From Callaeas wilsoni (taxonomy: Eukaryota > Chordata > Aves > Passeriformes > Callaeidae), in NCBI GenBank assembly GCA_013398955.1, contig VWPU01014893.1:62001-126000 (forward strand): 64,000 bases of DNA. Reading direction: 5' to 3'. The notes under the pieces are model-generated. The model searched no databases. It had not been told where the DNA came from and saw nothing but the letters and a program-made list of their open reading frames with translations. The position numbers and the translations under genes were made by a program. Below are positions 12,166 to 25,560 of this stretch, in pieces. Numbering within the stretch: the stretch's first letter is position 1; every line of letters starts with the position of its first letter.

Positions 12166-15100
12166 TTCTTGGTTTTGGATGCTAAACTCCCTGGATTCCT
12201 TTCACTTAACTTCAGACATCTGCAGTATAGACATTTACATTTGAACAAGCTGTCTAGGCTTCCTTTATAGTGAATGGAAAAATGTAGAGACTTCAGATGC
12301 CATTCATCTGGACAATTTTAGACATCTCAGTTAGAGTAAGACAAACTGCATCCAAAAAGTGCCTTTTTATTTCCACTGATGAAGTCACAAGCAGAAATTA
12401 AAGATCGTATGTATCAAAATTTGGAGAGATAAGTACGACCTTTGCAAACAGAGTATTCTCTCTCTATGTGTGTTAGTAAAGTGGCTTTGCTGATGTGCTC
12501 CTTTGTTACAGCTGTAGTTTCTGTGTGATACTTGAACACCAGCTACAATCAGAAAGTAAACTGTAGGAGGCCCCAGTGTTCTTTCTTACTTAGAGACCAA
12601 GGCAAATTTCAGTCAAACAAAAACACAGATGAGAAAACTGATTGAGAGAAAGAAAAAATAATAATGATGGCCATAACCCTAGTATTAGGGTTTTTAAAGC
12701 ACTAAAAAATAAATTTTTCATTATAGTAAAATGGGTTTTTTAATTGTTGTTTGAAATTATATCTGTAGCAATGGCCAAGTATTTTAAAAGAACAAAAAAA
12801 CAGAAACACATTTTTCTTTACTAGAATATGCCTGTTATTGGCAACTGAAATGTCTTCTGCTGCAAAAGGTTTTCAGTTCCATGCCAGGATGTTTGGTTGA
12901 AATGCAAGTGAGAGAATCTGTCTGCCAGGGAAGAAAAGTTCAATTAATTTCTTTGTTGATGGGTACACACTGCTCTGAGATATTCCTGTGTTTAAGATGC
13001 CCTGATGGGGCAGGGAGCCAGTACCACACAGGACCTGTGAGAACTCCTGATTCTTGGGAGAGCACTTCGAAACCAGATGAAACACACTAGAGATCTAAAA
13101 TGGGGCCAAGATTCCCAGGAAGGGAGAGTCAGCTCCTACATTAGGCATTGCTTTTGAAATGCTCAAGTAAAGTGATTAGAGTCGCTACAAGACGGACTTA
13201 TACTGTCAGAGTATTATTCAGAAGAGAAAGCTAGGTTAGGGGTTCTGAATTGCCTTATCTAGGTTTTATATCTTTCAAGTATCTGTAGCAAGTTAAAAGA
13301 GCAAGATCTGGAAATCCTGCCTTTTGAAAAACAAAGTTAGGATATGACTCATTTTTCACTTCCACTAAAATCAATGGGTAGAGGTCCTTCTAACATATAT
13401 TATACAAAGCTTATATAGGCACAGGAAGATATCTTATTCTGGAAGTTCTTTTATTCTTTCTGTGTCTAAGGTTAAGGTGACATCATTCTATACCTACGCT
13501 AGTAAGAGCTGTCTCACAAGCAAAACCACACCAAGTAAGTAAGGGAATTGAATCTGAGGTGAATAGAGGACAACCTTAGGACAAACTGTATCTGTTTCTT
13601 CCAAGTTTTTAGTCAAAAGTTAAAATGCCATCCAGATAAAAAATCCAAAATTTTCTGATAACTCAATAAGTGTGAGATACGTTAAACACTTTCTTGGCAG
13701 AGTTTTGTCACAAATATCTGGCCATTTTTGTGAAGATTTGTATCTTGTTTTCAGGCTTCAGGTTTTACTTGTAGTTTGCGCCTCAGGTTAATCATCTCTG
13801 CACAACTGCAAGATGTATGATGTCTTTAACTGAAGCAACTGAAATAAATAGAATTAATGAGCAAAACCAAAAGTATCTGTTAATTTCCAAGACTTTAACT
13901 TTAGTCACAATTGTTTAGTGAATGTTTCTTCATGGTACCCGCATTGACTTGAAAGGCATTGTAATGTAAAGGATTTATGAAGAAGACAAAGAAGCTATCA
14001 TCTAAAATATATATAGTCAGTTTAATAGTAACTAGGGCAAGAGATAGTGAAATGAATCCAAAATTATAAATAATAGAAATACAAGTGAAAAAACAGTTTA
14101 AAGGAAAAAAAGATAAACTAGATTAGCAAGAAAAAGTAGAGTGGCTCTGCCCTTGGCTACATTCTCAGAGTACTTAAGATGTCACAGGACAAGATGCAAG
14201 ATTTTTCATTAATGTATCAGCTGAAGGAGCCTACTGTGCCTAAACGAGATAAAGAGATCTTAACTGTTTCTACTAGGAGGGTGCGCTGCCCTCACAGCAG
14301 GAGATCCTGCTCAGACTTCTCTCTTTGGGACAGCAGCAGCTAAGTTTGCCTTTTCTGGCACAGGAAAAGCTGGAAATGGGACTGTGGCTGTTTTGTCACT
14401 GTCAATAACCCATTTCCTTCAATGACTGCCTGCTTTGCCTCTGCACAGAGTCAGTCCTGGTGGGAGGATTTAGTTTAGTCTCAGTACAGGAAATACCTTA
14501 AAAGTCCCTTGTTAGTCCTCTGCCTTTGATGTCAATCTCAGAATTTGTACCTTTCCTGAGGACCATTGCATGCTGCTGCATATTAAAAGCTTACCTTTCT
14601 GACTGTGAATATCTGCAGGATCAGAACTTTTCCTGGTAAGTGTTAAAAGAGGAGTTTTGTCTTGAATCATTTTACATTTTTGCATATTGTGCATTGAAAG
14701 AAGCAGGAAAAAATTGCTGATGGCAACCAGGCTTGGGTTACATTACCTTCTGCAAGGCTTTTGGAGTGGTTGACATATTCAATGCAGACTGAAGTTTCAT
14801 GTCAGAAAGAGATATTGTGAATCAGGTGAAAATTGGGAAGGAGCCTACACAGAAACAGCATGATCTGTCAGAAAAAATTTAAGAACTTCTCTCTGTAACT
14901 CATCCTCATTCAGTTCTATAGATGAATTGCATAGCCTACAACAGACTTCTGTTGTGGGATTATGTAAAAATTACCCCGGAAAACAGATGGACTTTGAGTC
15001 AATGAAGGCTAATTACATTTTACAATTCTACAGACATGTAGGTTTGTTAGGGTGAAGAAAGGATTTTGGAACCATGTGAAGTATTTTTATTGAGTCTAGA

Positions 15101-15544
15101 TTTTGTATAGCAACCTGACGAATTATCAGGCTTATGTAAAAGTTAGTATTATGGTTGTTTTCTTCCCTGAGAAAATCACTTGCTAACCTGGTGTTGGTAC
15201 AGCACTTTGGGTACATGAGTAATTCTCATTTATGCAGTAATGTGCAGCTCTTGGAAATGAAGCATTACTACATCACAATTCTCAGTTTCCATTTCTGGGG
15301 AGGTAATGCTGTGTATATGCCATATTTAGCCTCTATTAGTTTGACAATAATAAGTGTCCAACATGGAAAAAATTATCAGGCCATAAGAAATGGCCATATG
15401 GGTCAGGTGAGTAGAAACTGAGTGTTCTGCTTCTGACAGTGGCAGTTGAGATGCTGTTTTGGGAGAGCACATGAGCCTGCGCACACTCTGTCGTCCATCT
15501 CCCATCAAAATTTGTTTAAAAGAAATGGAGAAGACACATCTCTG
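12166..15544. other. Unique A+T-rich sequence, no gene seen
   Basis: No gene was recognised. A moderately GC-rich patch at about 14270-14470 lacks an informative reading frame. Around 14730-14770 the phrase CTGCAAGGCTTTTGGAGTGG faintly recalls a CR1 ORF2 segment, but the match does not extend and I did not call it. Confidence 0.55.
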
Positions 15545-16390
15545 CTTAGCCCTGTCATCATTGATTTATGAATCTGGTGTTGATGAATTTATCTAATCTA
15601 CTTTGAACCTGCTATAACTGTCCTCTCTCACAACTTCCCATGGCCACATGTTTCAGAATTTTAACTAGTTACTCCATAAAGGAATACCTTCCAGATAACA
15701 TTTCTACATGCTATCAGGACTTTGCAGGAGTTTATTATATGCCTTCCAGCATTTTCTTCTTGAAAAAAAAAGTTCCAACCTTTCTAATGTTTCCTTGTTA
15801 AATAGCTCTTCCATCACCTCCTTACTCTTCTCTATACTCTCTCTGATTCCGCCATGTCCTTCTTGAGATCACAAAACCACGGAGAGCGCTGAGGAGGTAG
15901 GTGCACAAAAGGTTTTATATACATGCAAAATGATGGCATTTGGGTGGCCTTCTTCCAATGGTATCTGATGTCTTGATGGCTATTTCTAGATCCAGCCAAA
16001 GACATGGTGAGATCCTCCTGTTATTTCTTGTCATTGACATAGTATTCACATATCTAAAAAATCTTAATTTCATCTCCACACTTGGAGATGTCACAGTTCA
16101 TTTCCAATTTCAGGTCATTGATGAGGGAGTTGACTAAAACAGGTTCTAGAACCATCCTCTAAGGTACAATACTGCCAATTCTTCTCTATTCTGAAAGTGA
16201 AACATTAAGTTTTATGCCTTCATCCTATTGTTTAATTCACTTTCAGTCCTGAAAAGAACTCTGCTCTCATGGCAGATGAGTGTTCTAACTATAGTTAGGT
16301 TTTTTTACAGACTTGTGTCAAAAAAACCCTTTGAAGTTTCAAATGCATATTATCCACATCATTCCCCTTATAGATGGACACCTTCATTCC
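15545..16390 (-). mobile_element. Ancient CR1 LINE fragment, reverse strand (3' half of ORF2 and 3' region)
   Basis: Read along the forward strand, the blocks appear in the order expected for the complement of an amniote CR1 3' portion. These are a CACAACTTCCCATGGCCACA-type segment near 15629, then AATACCTTCC, then CTCTCTGATTCCGCCATGTC with CTTCTTGAGATCAC (15838-15875). An ATGAGGGAGTTGACTAAAACAGG segment follows near 16115, then GTTCTAGAACCATCCTCTAAGG, then TTGTGTCAAAAAAACCCTTTGAAG (about 16313-16340), which corresponds to the RT-region stretch. All reading frames are broken by stops and indels. Divergence is far higher than in the copies at 19.5, 47.1 and 50.4 kb, suggesting a CR1 lineage that predates birds. 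The edges are approximate, and the right edge is especially uncertain. Confidence 0.7.
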
Positions 16391-16526
16391 CTGATTGTGT
16401 GTTCTGAAAAGCTTCCAATCTGAAGAAAAGCATAACTGTACCTGTCACCTTAAGAAGCTGAAACACAAGATTTTTCCTTAATAATTTCCTTTTTGCTCAT
16501 TTGTGGCTCATTTGGGCCCAATAATT

Positions 16527-16580
16527 ATAGTAAGCTCCTCAAGGCAGAGACAGACTTTGTGCTCTGTTCCTACAGAACCA
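16527..16580 (+). mobile_element. MIR/L2-like 3' tail relic
   Basis: The segment TAAGCTCCTCAAGGCAGAGA, followed by ACTTTGTGCTCTGTTCCTACAGAACC, fits the common amniote MIR/L2-type 3' end (TAAGCTC-GGGCAGGGACTGT, then GTTTGTACAGCACC). The preceding 80 bases may hold the older core, but I cannot align it convincingly. The short length lowers confidence. Confidence 0.5.
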
Positions 16581-19507
16581 AAGCTCCAACTCAGAGTTGT
16601 GACCCTTGAGAAAGCACCAGTACAACAATATCTAAATTTCATGTTATGTTTTTTGTCAGTTATCTCAAACCATTCATCATTTCCCTTCCCAGATAAGGAA
16701 AACCAAAGAGAGAAAGGCACTCAATGAAAGAAGCAACAGTTAAATCCAGGTCATCCAAATCCTACCTGTACTACACTGGACTGTCTCCAAAGCCAAGGGA
16801 TCCTAAATGTAAAGATGCATTAGCATTTTGTCCATATTTCTTCTCTCTTTTCATTAGCAGTGAGCGGAATTAAATCCCTGCAACTGAAGAAAGGAGATAC
16901 TCCATTACAAATACTGTGGAAATTCAAGTTTATATGCACTCCAGATTCTTTTTTTCTTTTTTCCAGTTCAAGCTTATCTTATATCTCTAAGATTTTTTTT
17001 TCCTACTTAACAGGTTTCAAATCTTTACATTTTCCCCATCCTCAAGCTTTCTGTTGGCAAGTCTTCCAACCCCCAACACTGAACAAACTTTTGGCTGCTT
17101 CACACTTAATCAGCATTCCTTTATTAAAAAGCTATTAATTAGCTTCTCAGTGGTCCAATCTACTGACTATTGTGATAATTGTAAGACTTTTAGAGTTCCC
17201 TCCCCCCCTACTTTCTTGACAGACTATTGGACCTAGAAACAGCACCACAAGGAATGCAGGCTCATCTTTGTTTCAACATACTTAAGGTGCTTTTATCTGT
17301 AGGTTTGCCTTGAACAAAATCCTGTTCAAATTGTATTAAGCCCCAGATAAACCTCTCTTTCAGATTATGGTTTCCAACTGAACTCCTGTGCACTGAAGAG
17401 AGGGCACCGAATTCTTGATTGTTTCAAGAAAACCTCTTTGAGTAATCCCTTGAGCTTGCCTACAGGGCTTGGATTTCCTAATGGATGCTTTGATGACAGG
17501 AGATAAGAGCCAAAGGTACCTTTATTCTCTCAGAAATTGCTCCAAACAAACAACCTCAATGATTAAAGCTAATAGAAATACCTGGAAGATTGATAGTTTG
17601 CAAAGCACTGCTGAGTGAATGAATAACTTCCCCTTTAGTTCCAAAAGCTAATATTTGTCCACATTTGCTGCCTTTTAAGAAAGTGCAACGAGTTTTTTTG
17701 TATGCAGTGTGTTGATCAGGAACAAACAGACACCATTTAACTGTTATTTGAATTTTAAACAAAGCCTCTCTACTTCAGTTATTGAGGCAGCTTTCTGCAT
17801 AGCCCCGTTTATAATAATTCAAACATGGCACGGGGAGGGTCGCTAGAGTAAAGTACATATAAGTGTGAACATGATACTCTTGTAAAAGTCTTTAATGATG
17901 TGAATGGGCAGTGCACTATGGTATTCTGTACAGGGGTTTTAAATTGCACAAAGGGCCTGTAAAACTTCTATATCTGTTCCCAAGCAATACACCTATCAGA
18001 GGGTTGAACAAATGGAAACCAAACTCTGCAGCAAATAAAAGTCTTAAATTTACAATGCTGGATTATAAAATGGTGTCTCTCAACAGCAGCCCTGACTTAT
18101 TTCATGTTCTGATGAAATCATTGCTTGCGAATGCCAAGAAATTCAGCTGTAAGTAGACTTTCCTTGGAACTGCTGGTTTTGAAAACATCTGTAAGTAAGG
18201 AATCCACTGCAGAACCAATAAAAGAAGCTGAAGAGACCAAAACTTTCACTAACACCTCATAACACAGGCAGTGCTGTGAGTGCCACCAAGCCCTGCTCCC
18301 TGGAATGTGGGTTATGTACATACCAGAGTTCATTTCCAAAATGGAGGGTTTATGACTCCCAGTGTCACAGAGTGTGCAGTGAGGGAGTGTATCACATAAC
18401 AAAGTAATCTAACAATAGAGCTGAAAAGAGTTGAACATTTGGTTTTTGAAGTGATGCAGCCCAGGGTGGGTTGTTCTGATATTGAAAATTCCTCAGGTTT
18501 CTTTAATACAACATAACTAAAACCTTAGGAGGAACTACTCTGAGTGAGTGTTTTAAGAAAATTCTCATTTTATAACCACATTGAGGAAGGATTTGAATTA
18601 ATTTCATTTTCCTTAAAAGACAGTGGAATATGGAGTTTGGAGTCACAGGAGAAGACAGGAGGTTTGATGGTGAGGAGGATATGGGTATGTTTTGACAGTA
18701 GAAAAGGAGACTGTGAGCTGCTGTTGCCTCAGACCTTCATTCCTTTAGCCTAGGTCTTCATCAGGCATTTAAAGTTCAGCTAAGAGGACCTACTGAAATG
18801 GAAGTAGAAGTGTGAAGTGAGACTTTGAATTATGTTTGATTCTCTGACTGACGCTTGAGCATTCAACATGAGCTGTAAACATGCCTTCTCCAGAATCAGC
18901 TTTGGGAAAGAATTTTGACACAGAGAAGGCACAGATTTCATTTAACTCTTCCTCCCCTTTTTGCCTTTGTCCCACATTCCCCGACACTCCTTTGATACAT
19001 CCTATGGTCCCCTCAGAGGATGCAGGTTCCCAGACATGATGAGATTTTGTTCTCTGAGCAGAGCTTCTCTGATTACAGCTGAAATTTTGTGACCAAATCC
19101 TTTCCCTGTCCTCTGCATTGTGGGGAAGGAAAAGGCTGTGTGCCCGCTCTTCTCTCTCATAGTTGCCTAGTCCCTCACAAACCATAAATCCCCTGCAACT
19201 GAAAACAGTGCAGTTTGTTTGCTGATGCCTACCTGGCAGGAGGGAAGCCACAGCTCTTCCTGCCCCCAGCATCAGTATTTGGCAGAGAGGTGAATGAAAT
19301 ATTTTTTTTCAATACTTATTGTCACCTTTTAATAAAACATGATGAAAAAAATATAAAAGATCTTATTGAAGGGAGTCAATTATTTAATATTATTTTTGAC
19401 AACTGGATTGATGACCCCACTGCATGATAATCTAACATCTTTCTTTGTAACAGTCCTGATTTCATTCTGAGGGACAAAATTGCACTTCTTTTTGAGTGCA
19501 CAGTTGC
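16581..19507. other. Unique sequence, no gene seen
   Basis: Pyrimidine-rich stretches occur at about 16945-17010, with a C run at 17202-17208. The longest reading frame in the window's left third lies here on the reverse strand (18790-19272, 160 codons). It has no recognisable domain, signal peptide or repeat, and no CpG island or splice context supports it, so I treat it as chance. Confidence 0.55.
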
Positions 19508-19782
19508 ACTCCAAGGCAACTAGCAATAGGACAAGGGGAAATGGCCTCAGGTTGTGTCAGAGGAGGTTCAGGCTGGATTTTAGGAAAAATTTCATCACTG
19601 TAGGAGTGGTTCTGCACTGGAACAGGCTGCCCAGGAAAGCAGTGGAATCACCATTCGTGGATGTTTTGAAAAATGAGAGGACATGGCACTTTGTGATATG
19701 ATTTAGTGGGCTTGGTCAAAGGTTGGACTTGATGATTTTGGTGGTCTTTTCCAGGCCTAATGGTTCTATGATTCTGTGATTC
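19508..19782 (+). mobile_element. CR1 LINE 3' end, forward strand
   Basis: This is a 5'-truncated CR1 copy of about 275 bases. Recognisable blocks in order are AATAGGACAAGGGGAAATGG, then GAGGTTCAGGCTGGATTTTAGG, then CACTGGAACAGGCTGCCCAG. They are followed by GGTTGGACTTGATGATTTTG and the terminal GGTTCTATGATTCTGTGATTC. CR1 ends in such short ATTCTATG-like repeats with no poly(A), and the 5' truncation is typical of the family. It matches well over its full length, so it is much younger than the 15.5-kb copy. A 73-codon reading frame through it (19480-19701) is just the CR1 3' region. Confidence 0.93.
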
Positions 19783-22700
19783 ATCTACAGCTTACAGGAG
19801 TGCAGGTTTAGATAATCTCTCTCCTACACTGACATGTCTTCCACAGAATAGGTTTTGTGACTGATAAAGACTGTCGACAGCATCTGAGGTTCTTGCGTGG
19901 ATTTGTGGGATGATGATTGCTTAGATGAACAACAAAATATTTTTGCCTTTCACAACCCCTTAGAAGACTAGGGTGCAGAACTCCCATCTGTGTTCAAAGC
20001 TTTTGGGAGCACCAGGCCAGACTGGAGGCAGGAAGGGGGGGAGTGTAGAATGGGAATGACATCCATGCAGGTTTTGGGGAGTTCTAGGTAAAGTGAATCT
20101 CAGGCTCAGTACAGAAGTGCTTTCCCTTGTGTTCTGCTAAAACATGGCAAATCCTCACCTGTGAAGGACACTCAGCGTGACAAAGCAAATCTCTCTCCTC
20201 TGAGCTTATGCACCTTTAAAGGCTTGTGCAGGAGGAGTTTGAAGCAAAACCTGTGGTGGTCTTTCAATCAGGCACTGGGTCGTACCAGGTGAATCTGACT
20301 CATGACTCCTTTCATCCTCAGCAGGGAAAAAAATAAAAGTCTGTCATGCTATATAGTACTCAGTAACTAAGAATTTCAGAAGTAATCCTACCATATGTAG
20401 CATACCCTCTTCAGTGATGGAGAAATATTAAAATATCACTTAGTTGAAAAGACTTTATTGTGATATGCTTTAACTTGCTCTTTCTGGTTTTTTTCCAGTC
20501 TCCTATTTTCTTTTCACCCCAGTAGTGAGCTAAGATCAGTCACACTCACCCACTGCCTGTATTTCTTAATTCTCCTTAATGAGGACAACCGCCCTGCCAA
20601 ATCTGATCCTGGAAACCCACATAATTTGTGAGTATGAGAAAGATTAGATTAGTATTTTAGAACTGTTATTAGTGATATAAAATACAAACAAATACGGTTT
20701 CTCACCCCAGATGCCATGAATGGTCTGTGTGTTTTTTAAAGCCTGCATTTTAAAACACCTTAACACCAAGTGAAATGAAAACTTCCTTATAAAGAAAAAA
20801 GTTGAAAAACAAAAACTCAAAACAAGTAAATTTTTTTAGCATACTTCATTATGTAAATAAATAGTGAAATACAAATATGATTTCACGTCTCATTAATATT
20901 AGCTGCTGCTTGGTGGAAAGGAATTATTCAATTCTATTTTATAATACATGTTCAGATTTTAGCATTCTCTTTCTCTTTCACATAATCAAGAGGAAAAATT
21001 GCTTGTGATTCCTCAGAAGCATGATAGAGAAATCATTCAACATACCAAAAAAACACATCAAAGATGAGAGAAAAAGCTATATTCTGGAATAATCAATAAC
21101 TTCCTAGTTTGGTTACCCTTCTAAAGCTAGTGGGTGAAATCCTTGACCAGTTCCTCTTAAACGCAAATGTAAATGCTGATTTTATTCACTAGGGCACTGT
21201 GTCTGAAATAATTGTCTTGCCGGTTCTTTCGGGAGTAGAGAAAACAGAATCTTTTCTGAAGCATGTTTGTAAAAAATAGCATGTTCTTGACACCAACAAA
21301 AGCAGAACAGCTCTGTAGCTACATCTGAGCTCGGGAAAGTCCTGGAAGGATCCTGTGGAGCTTGGGATTTCTTAATCAGAACAGAGTTCTGCAGCCCTTT
21401 GAAGGCCCTGGCTCATATTTGTGATGATGGCAGTGGAGTTCCACTCCCTCTGGGCATACACATCCACTCTCCCCCGTGGACAGAAAGAAGAATAAAGATG
21501 GAATTTAATGTTCCTTGATGTCACAGATACCTTTGCATTGGTCCTTGTTCACACACAGAGAGAATATTTTCACTTCTCTCTGGCTAGTCATGTTCCTAGA
21601 GAACTGCCACAAGTACACTGCATTCCCAGCTCATCTCTTTCCCAGTTTTACGTCTGCATCATGCCTGATGTTGCTGCCATGGTGTGGTCCACGGGGCAAA
21701 GGGATGATCAGAGCTCCTTGTTCAAGGCCACAGGTGTGTGCTCACCCCAGACCGTCCTGTGCTCCTCGCAGAGACCAACCAGGGAGGCATTGCTGAGAGC
21801 AAAGGGCCTCTGATGCTCATTTGTTTCCCACTTCTGTGAGTGAGAGAAGGTGGTAGGTAAGAAATTGTATCAATAAATCTGTGCTATCCTATTATGGAAA
21901 TTTCTGACAAAAAAGTCCATCATAAAGAGAAGGCATGAGAGGTGAATAATAAAAGAATAAGTGCGTATCCAAGCTTATTGTCATTATTCCAGAGATGAGT
22001 GGGGGTGCATTAAGTTCTCAGCTTTTGACACCACTGATGTCAGCCCTTGGGAGATGGGCTAGGCCACTGCTGAGGGCACTCGAAAAATCCCACCTACGAG
22101 TCAAACAAACTATATTAGTCTAGTGCCCTGTGTTTGAACCCACTTGCCTTTCAAAAATAAACCCCTGTACAAATCCCAAAAGAAGCATGTGGTTAGTTCA
22201 CATCATGGACTAATAATAGCTTACATCATCTTATTTTTAAAATTGGTCCTTTTTTGAATTATGAGAATGTCAGAAATAGTGTTGGAAAATTCCAAAGTCT
22301 ACCAATCCTATCTTAAAAGTGGCCAATCCCTTTTTTTAAGAACCTATTTAAAATTAACAACAAAAAAAATTTCCCAACCTCTAAAACTACAATCTTTGCT
22401 GCCAACTTTTCAGCCTGGAACACATTTTTACAGCACTTATAATCCCCTGAACAAACCAGGTTTATACTGGAAGTGCTGACAGACCTTTAGCTATTCCAGT
22501 TATCTTAATAGCTCGGCTGTATTTATTTTTCATTATATTTAAATATAATTGGTTGAGGTTTAAGTCTATTTCAATTTGATGAGAACCTTTTCATTTAAAT
22601 ATCAATTCTTGGAAATGAGTCCTTTCTTGGGTGTCTTTTGGGGCTATTATGCATATAATTTTGGAATTGATTTTTAGATTTTTCTCTACTACCTCATTCG

Positions 22701-25440
22701 TGTGGTTTTGCTTTTACTTCAAAGTGTAAGAGGAAAAATAAGCATTCTTATGGAGCATATGGTACTCAACTGTGGTTTGAATCCCAGTGTGAGGAATTCC
22801 ACTAGAAGTTTCACACATTCTGTTCTGGTCCCAATTAAAAAATATTGGATCTGGCCTGGCACATCAGTGGAAAAGCTATGTGCTGGTGTGCACGGATCCT
22901 TGATGCTTTCCTGAACTTCTTTGGATAAATCTGAATGGGGCAAAGGGAAAATGGTCAAGGTGTCAAAGAACTGTGGAAACCCAGAGCTGTTTGTGTCAGG
23001 GATTGCTGATGGGATAGCTGTGGGATTAGTTTAAATATAAGGTGTCTGTGCTCTTCAGATTGAAATATACTTTTTTCTGGAGGAAATACAACCAAGATGG
23101 AAGGCCTTTGAAACTGAGAATTAGGAAACAAGAAAAATAAACTCAGTAAAATGATTTCAAAATACCAAATCTAGTCAACTGTTGTCTCAGAGGGAAAAAA
23201 TCTTCTGAAGTGAGAAATGTAGGATTTGAATTTTAACTACTGTTATACATAAAGGGGAATGGCAGTGGAGATGAAGTCATAGTTATTAATGTTATCATTG
23301 ATGTTAAGAAAAAGTTAGAAGTGTAAATTTAAGGAGACATGAGAACAATATTTTTTATATAACTTAGATGAAACATTTCAATTACTTGTTCCAATACTTT
23401 TCATAATCGGGATAAATAACCACACCAACCTTTTTCTAACCGAAGACTTCAGCTTTTCTTTAAAGAAAAAATCACATCTTCTTTTTCTAGAAGATGTGGT
23501 TTAGGCAGGAAGTCTTAAAGAGAAGGATAATCCACTGGGGAATTTGTCTCAATTGCTCTCCTTCTGGTAAAAAGATTATTTCCATTATTTTTTAATCTTT
23601 TTATGTATTAGTCTTCATGATTACAGTCTTCAGCACCTCTTTCCCTTATGATTACATGATTAGTGATTATATGCAATTATCATTTGGTTTGTTAGCTTAC
23701 TATTCTATAAAGTAAATATACTAAACTGGTTAAATCTCCTGTGTCACAGATATTTTTCAAAGCCATGAATAATTTCTCAGGGCAAGGACTAAGGTGACTT
23801 TCTTAGCCATATTATTGCATGGGAGGTTCATATAGATTGGTTTTTCCAAATGATTCGTAAAGCCCTTTCAGAATCTCTGCTCTCAAAGACACAATTTCAC
23901 ATTTCGTGGTTGTGGTACCCTCCCTTGCTCTTTGAACAAGAATCTTCCGCTTGCCTGTACCATGTTAGGAAGCATGCTCAACTGTACTCATCCTGTCAAG
24001 CAACCTAGATAGTGTGAAATAGAGTGGGGTTTCATTATCTATTTCTGAATTATCACCAATAATTGAACAGAATACTTTCTTTCAGATTATTTGAAAAAAT
24101 ATTGAATTGCAACTCGATTAGGAACAAATCTCCACAGGAACTAACATTTTCCTGATTACCCCTTCACAGTAAAATTAAAATATATGCGTCTACAATTTCA
24201 CATTTCTTCACACTATTAGGTGTGTTTTGGGCTAAATTGTATGTCATAGAATGTGAAATGTTTAAAAATATTTAAAAAATCAATATTTACAGAAAGAGTT
24301 ATTAAAAAAAATTTCAATTTTTCACTTCTAAGTGTCTGATAAAAAACTTCTAGGGAAAGAGCTTCCTTCTACTCCCCTTTTCTTACATCTGCCAGAGATG
24401 AGAAACTTAGATGGTCTCTAAGTATGACCCACTGTGTCAGTTTCTGAAGTCTTATGGATGAGAACTTTTTAGTTAACCTTTGAAGAAATCTCTTGCACTT
24501 CCATATATCAATGAAACACATACTATGCCTGACAGACATACAGAAACAGACACAGCTGTTTCCTGGTAATCACCAAGGTTCTCTGTTCTCTAATGGAGTT
24601 CAGGAAGGGTTGACACAGACACAAAACCATTGCAAATCAGCATCTATGAGTCTGTAACCAGAGAATTTAAGCCTGGGAATGTAACATATACTCTGCAACA
24701 GATCAGAATGCAAAATCAAGTCAAATACAGAGCTCCCAGAGTACAATTTGTGTTTCGTACAGGAAAACACACCACTTCAGAGCTAGTCAATAATAAATAA
24801 GACATAATTTTTTACAATGCTTATTATCACTTTTTTGTCAGGGAGAAGGAAACAGACATGGGCAAAAGAGGAAAGAAAATAAAAGTATGTGGAAAATGAA
24901 AATAAAGAATGGAAAAACTGGTGTTAAGGCAGAAAGAGTCTATTTTGCATCTACTCTGCTTGTATCAGCCAGTAGATAGCCACACAAACAGTGAATTTAA
25001 GCAATTAACAGAGTCCACTTTCCTTGGGTGGATTTACTATGCTTGTGTTCTGCTCATTAACAGACCCAAAATTTTGCCTAGGACCTTTGTGATTTGCAGT
25101 CACAGTTCTGCCTGGAAAGTCAAAGATTAGCCTGGGTCTTACCAGACAGGAGGAGTTTTGTTATTTCCATCTTAGATGGAAGCCACTTTTTCATCCCTAC
25201 TGATACTTGTCCCCATCAGCTCTGGGAAAACAACAGAAGAGTCATGAGAGTTGCAGGTGGTTGGGCTGATCCAGCAAGCAGATTTCTGGGCTGGTGGTGT
25301 GATAGGAGTTGTATTGGGCTCACCATCCATCCATCAATGGGTACTGAGGCTGCCAGAGAGAGCCAGAGTCTAGGGCACGATATGAGAGATTTCCACGACT
25401 CAAACAGAAATTCTAAGTCTTGATGAAATTCAGCTTAATG
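19783..25440. other. Unique A+T-rich sequence, no gene seen
   Basis: No gene was recognised. About 21300-21830 is less A+T-rich and has two overlapping forward reading frames (101 and 93 codons), with no domain recognised in either. 25090-25420 carries a 109-codon frame, also without recognisable features. A small hairpin at 23469-23502 is listed separately. Confidence 0.55.
23469..23502. repeat. Short inverted repeat, 14-bp arms
   Basis: The arms at 23469-23482 and 23489-23502 pair over 14 positions with a single T-G wobble (23472 with 23499). They enclose a 6-base loop. The stem is too short for a microRNA precursor, and no T run follows it that would suggest a terminator. Confidence 0.8.
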
Positions 25441-25560
25441 ATATTTTATTTTTTGCTTTGTTTTTTGTTTGTTTGGGCTTTTTTGTTTTTGGGTTTTTTT
25501 TGGTTGGGGTTTTTTATGGTTTTGTGTGTGTGTCTATGTGTTCTTTTTTCCCTTTTCTTT
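25441..25560 (+). repeat. T/G-rich low-complexity tract
   Basis: Mixed runs of T with GGG/GG and GTTT units, plus a short GTGTGTGTG segment near 25523. Overlapping hydrophobic reading frames here (rich in Phe, Leu, Gly and Val) come from the simple sequence and are not membrane proteins. Confidence 0.9.

Noticed and set aside
14730..14770. CR1 ORF2-like phrase CTGCAAGGCTTTTGGAGTGG
   Set aside because: The resemblance does not extend on either side.
18790..19272. 160-codon reverse reading frame
   Set aside because: No recognisable domain, no codon or composition signal and no promoter or splice context. A frame of this length is possible by chance in 64 kb.
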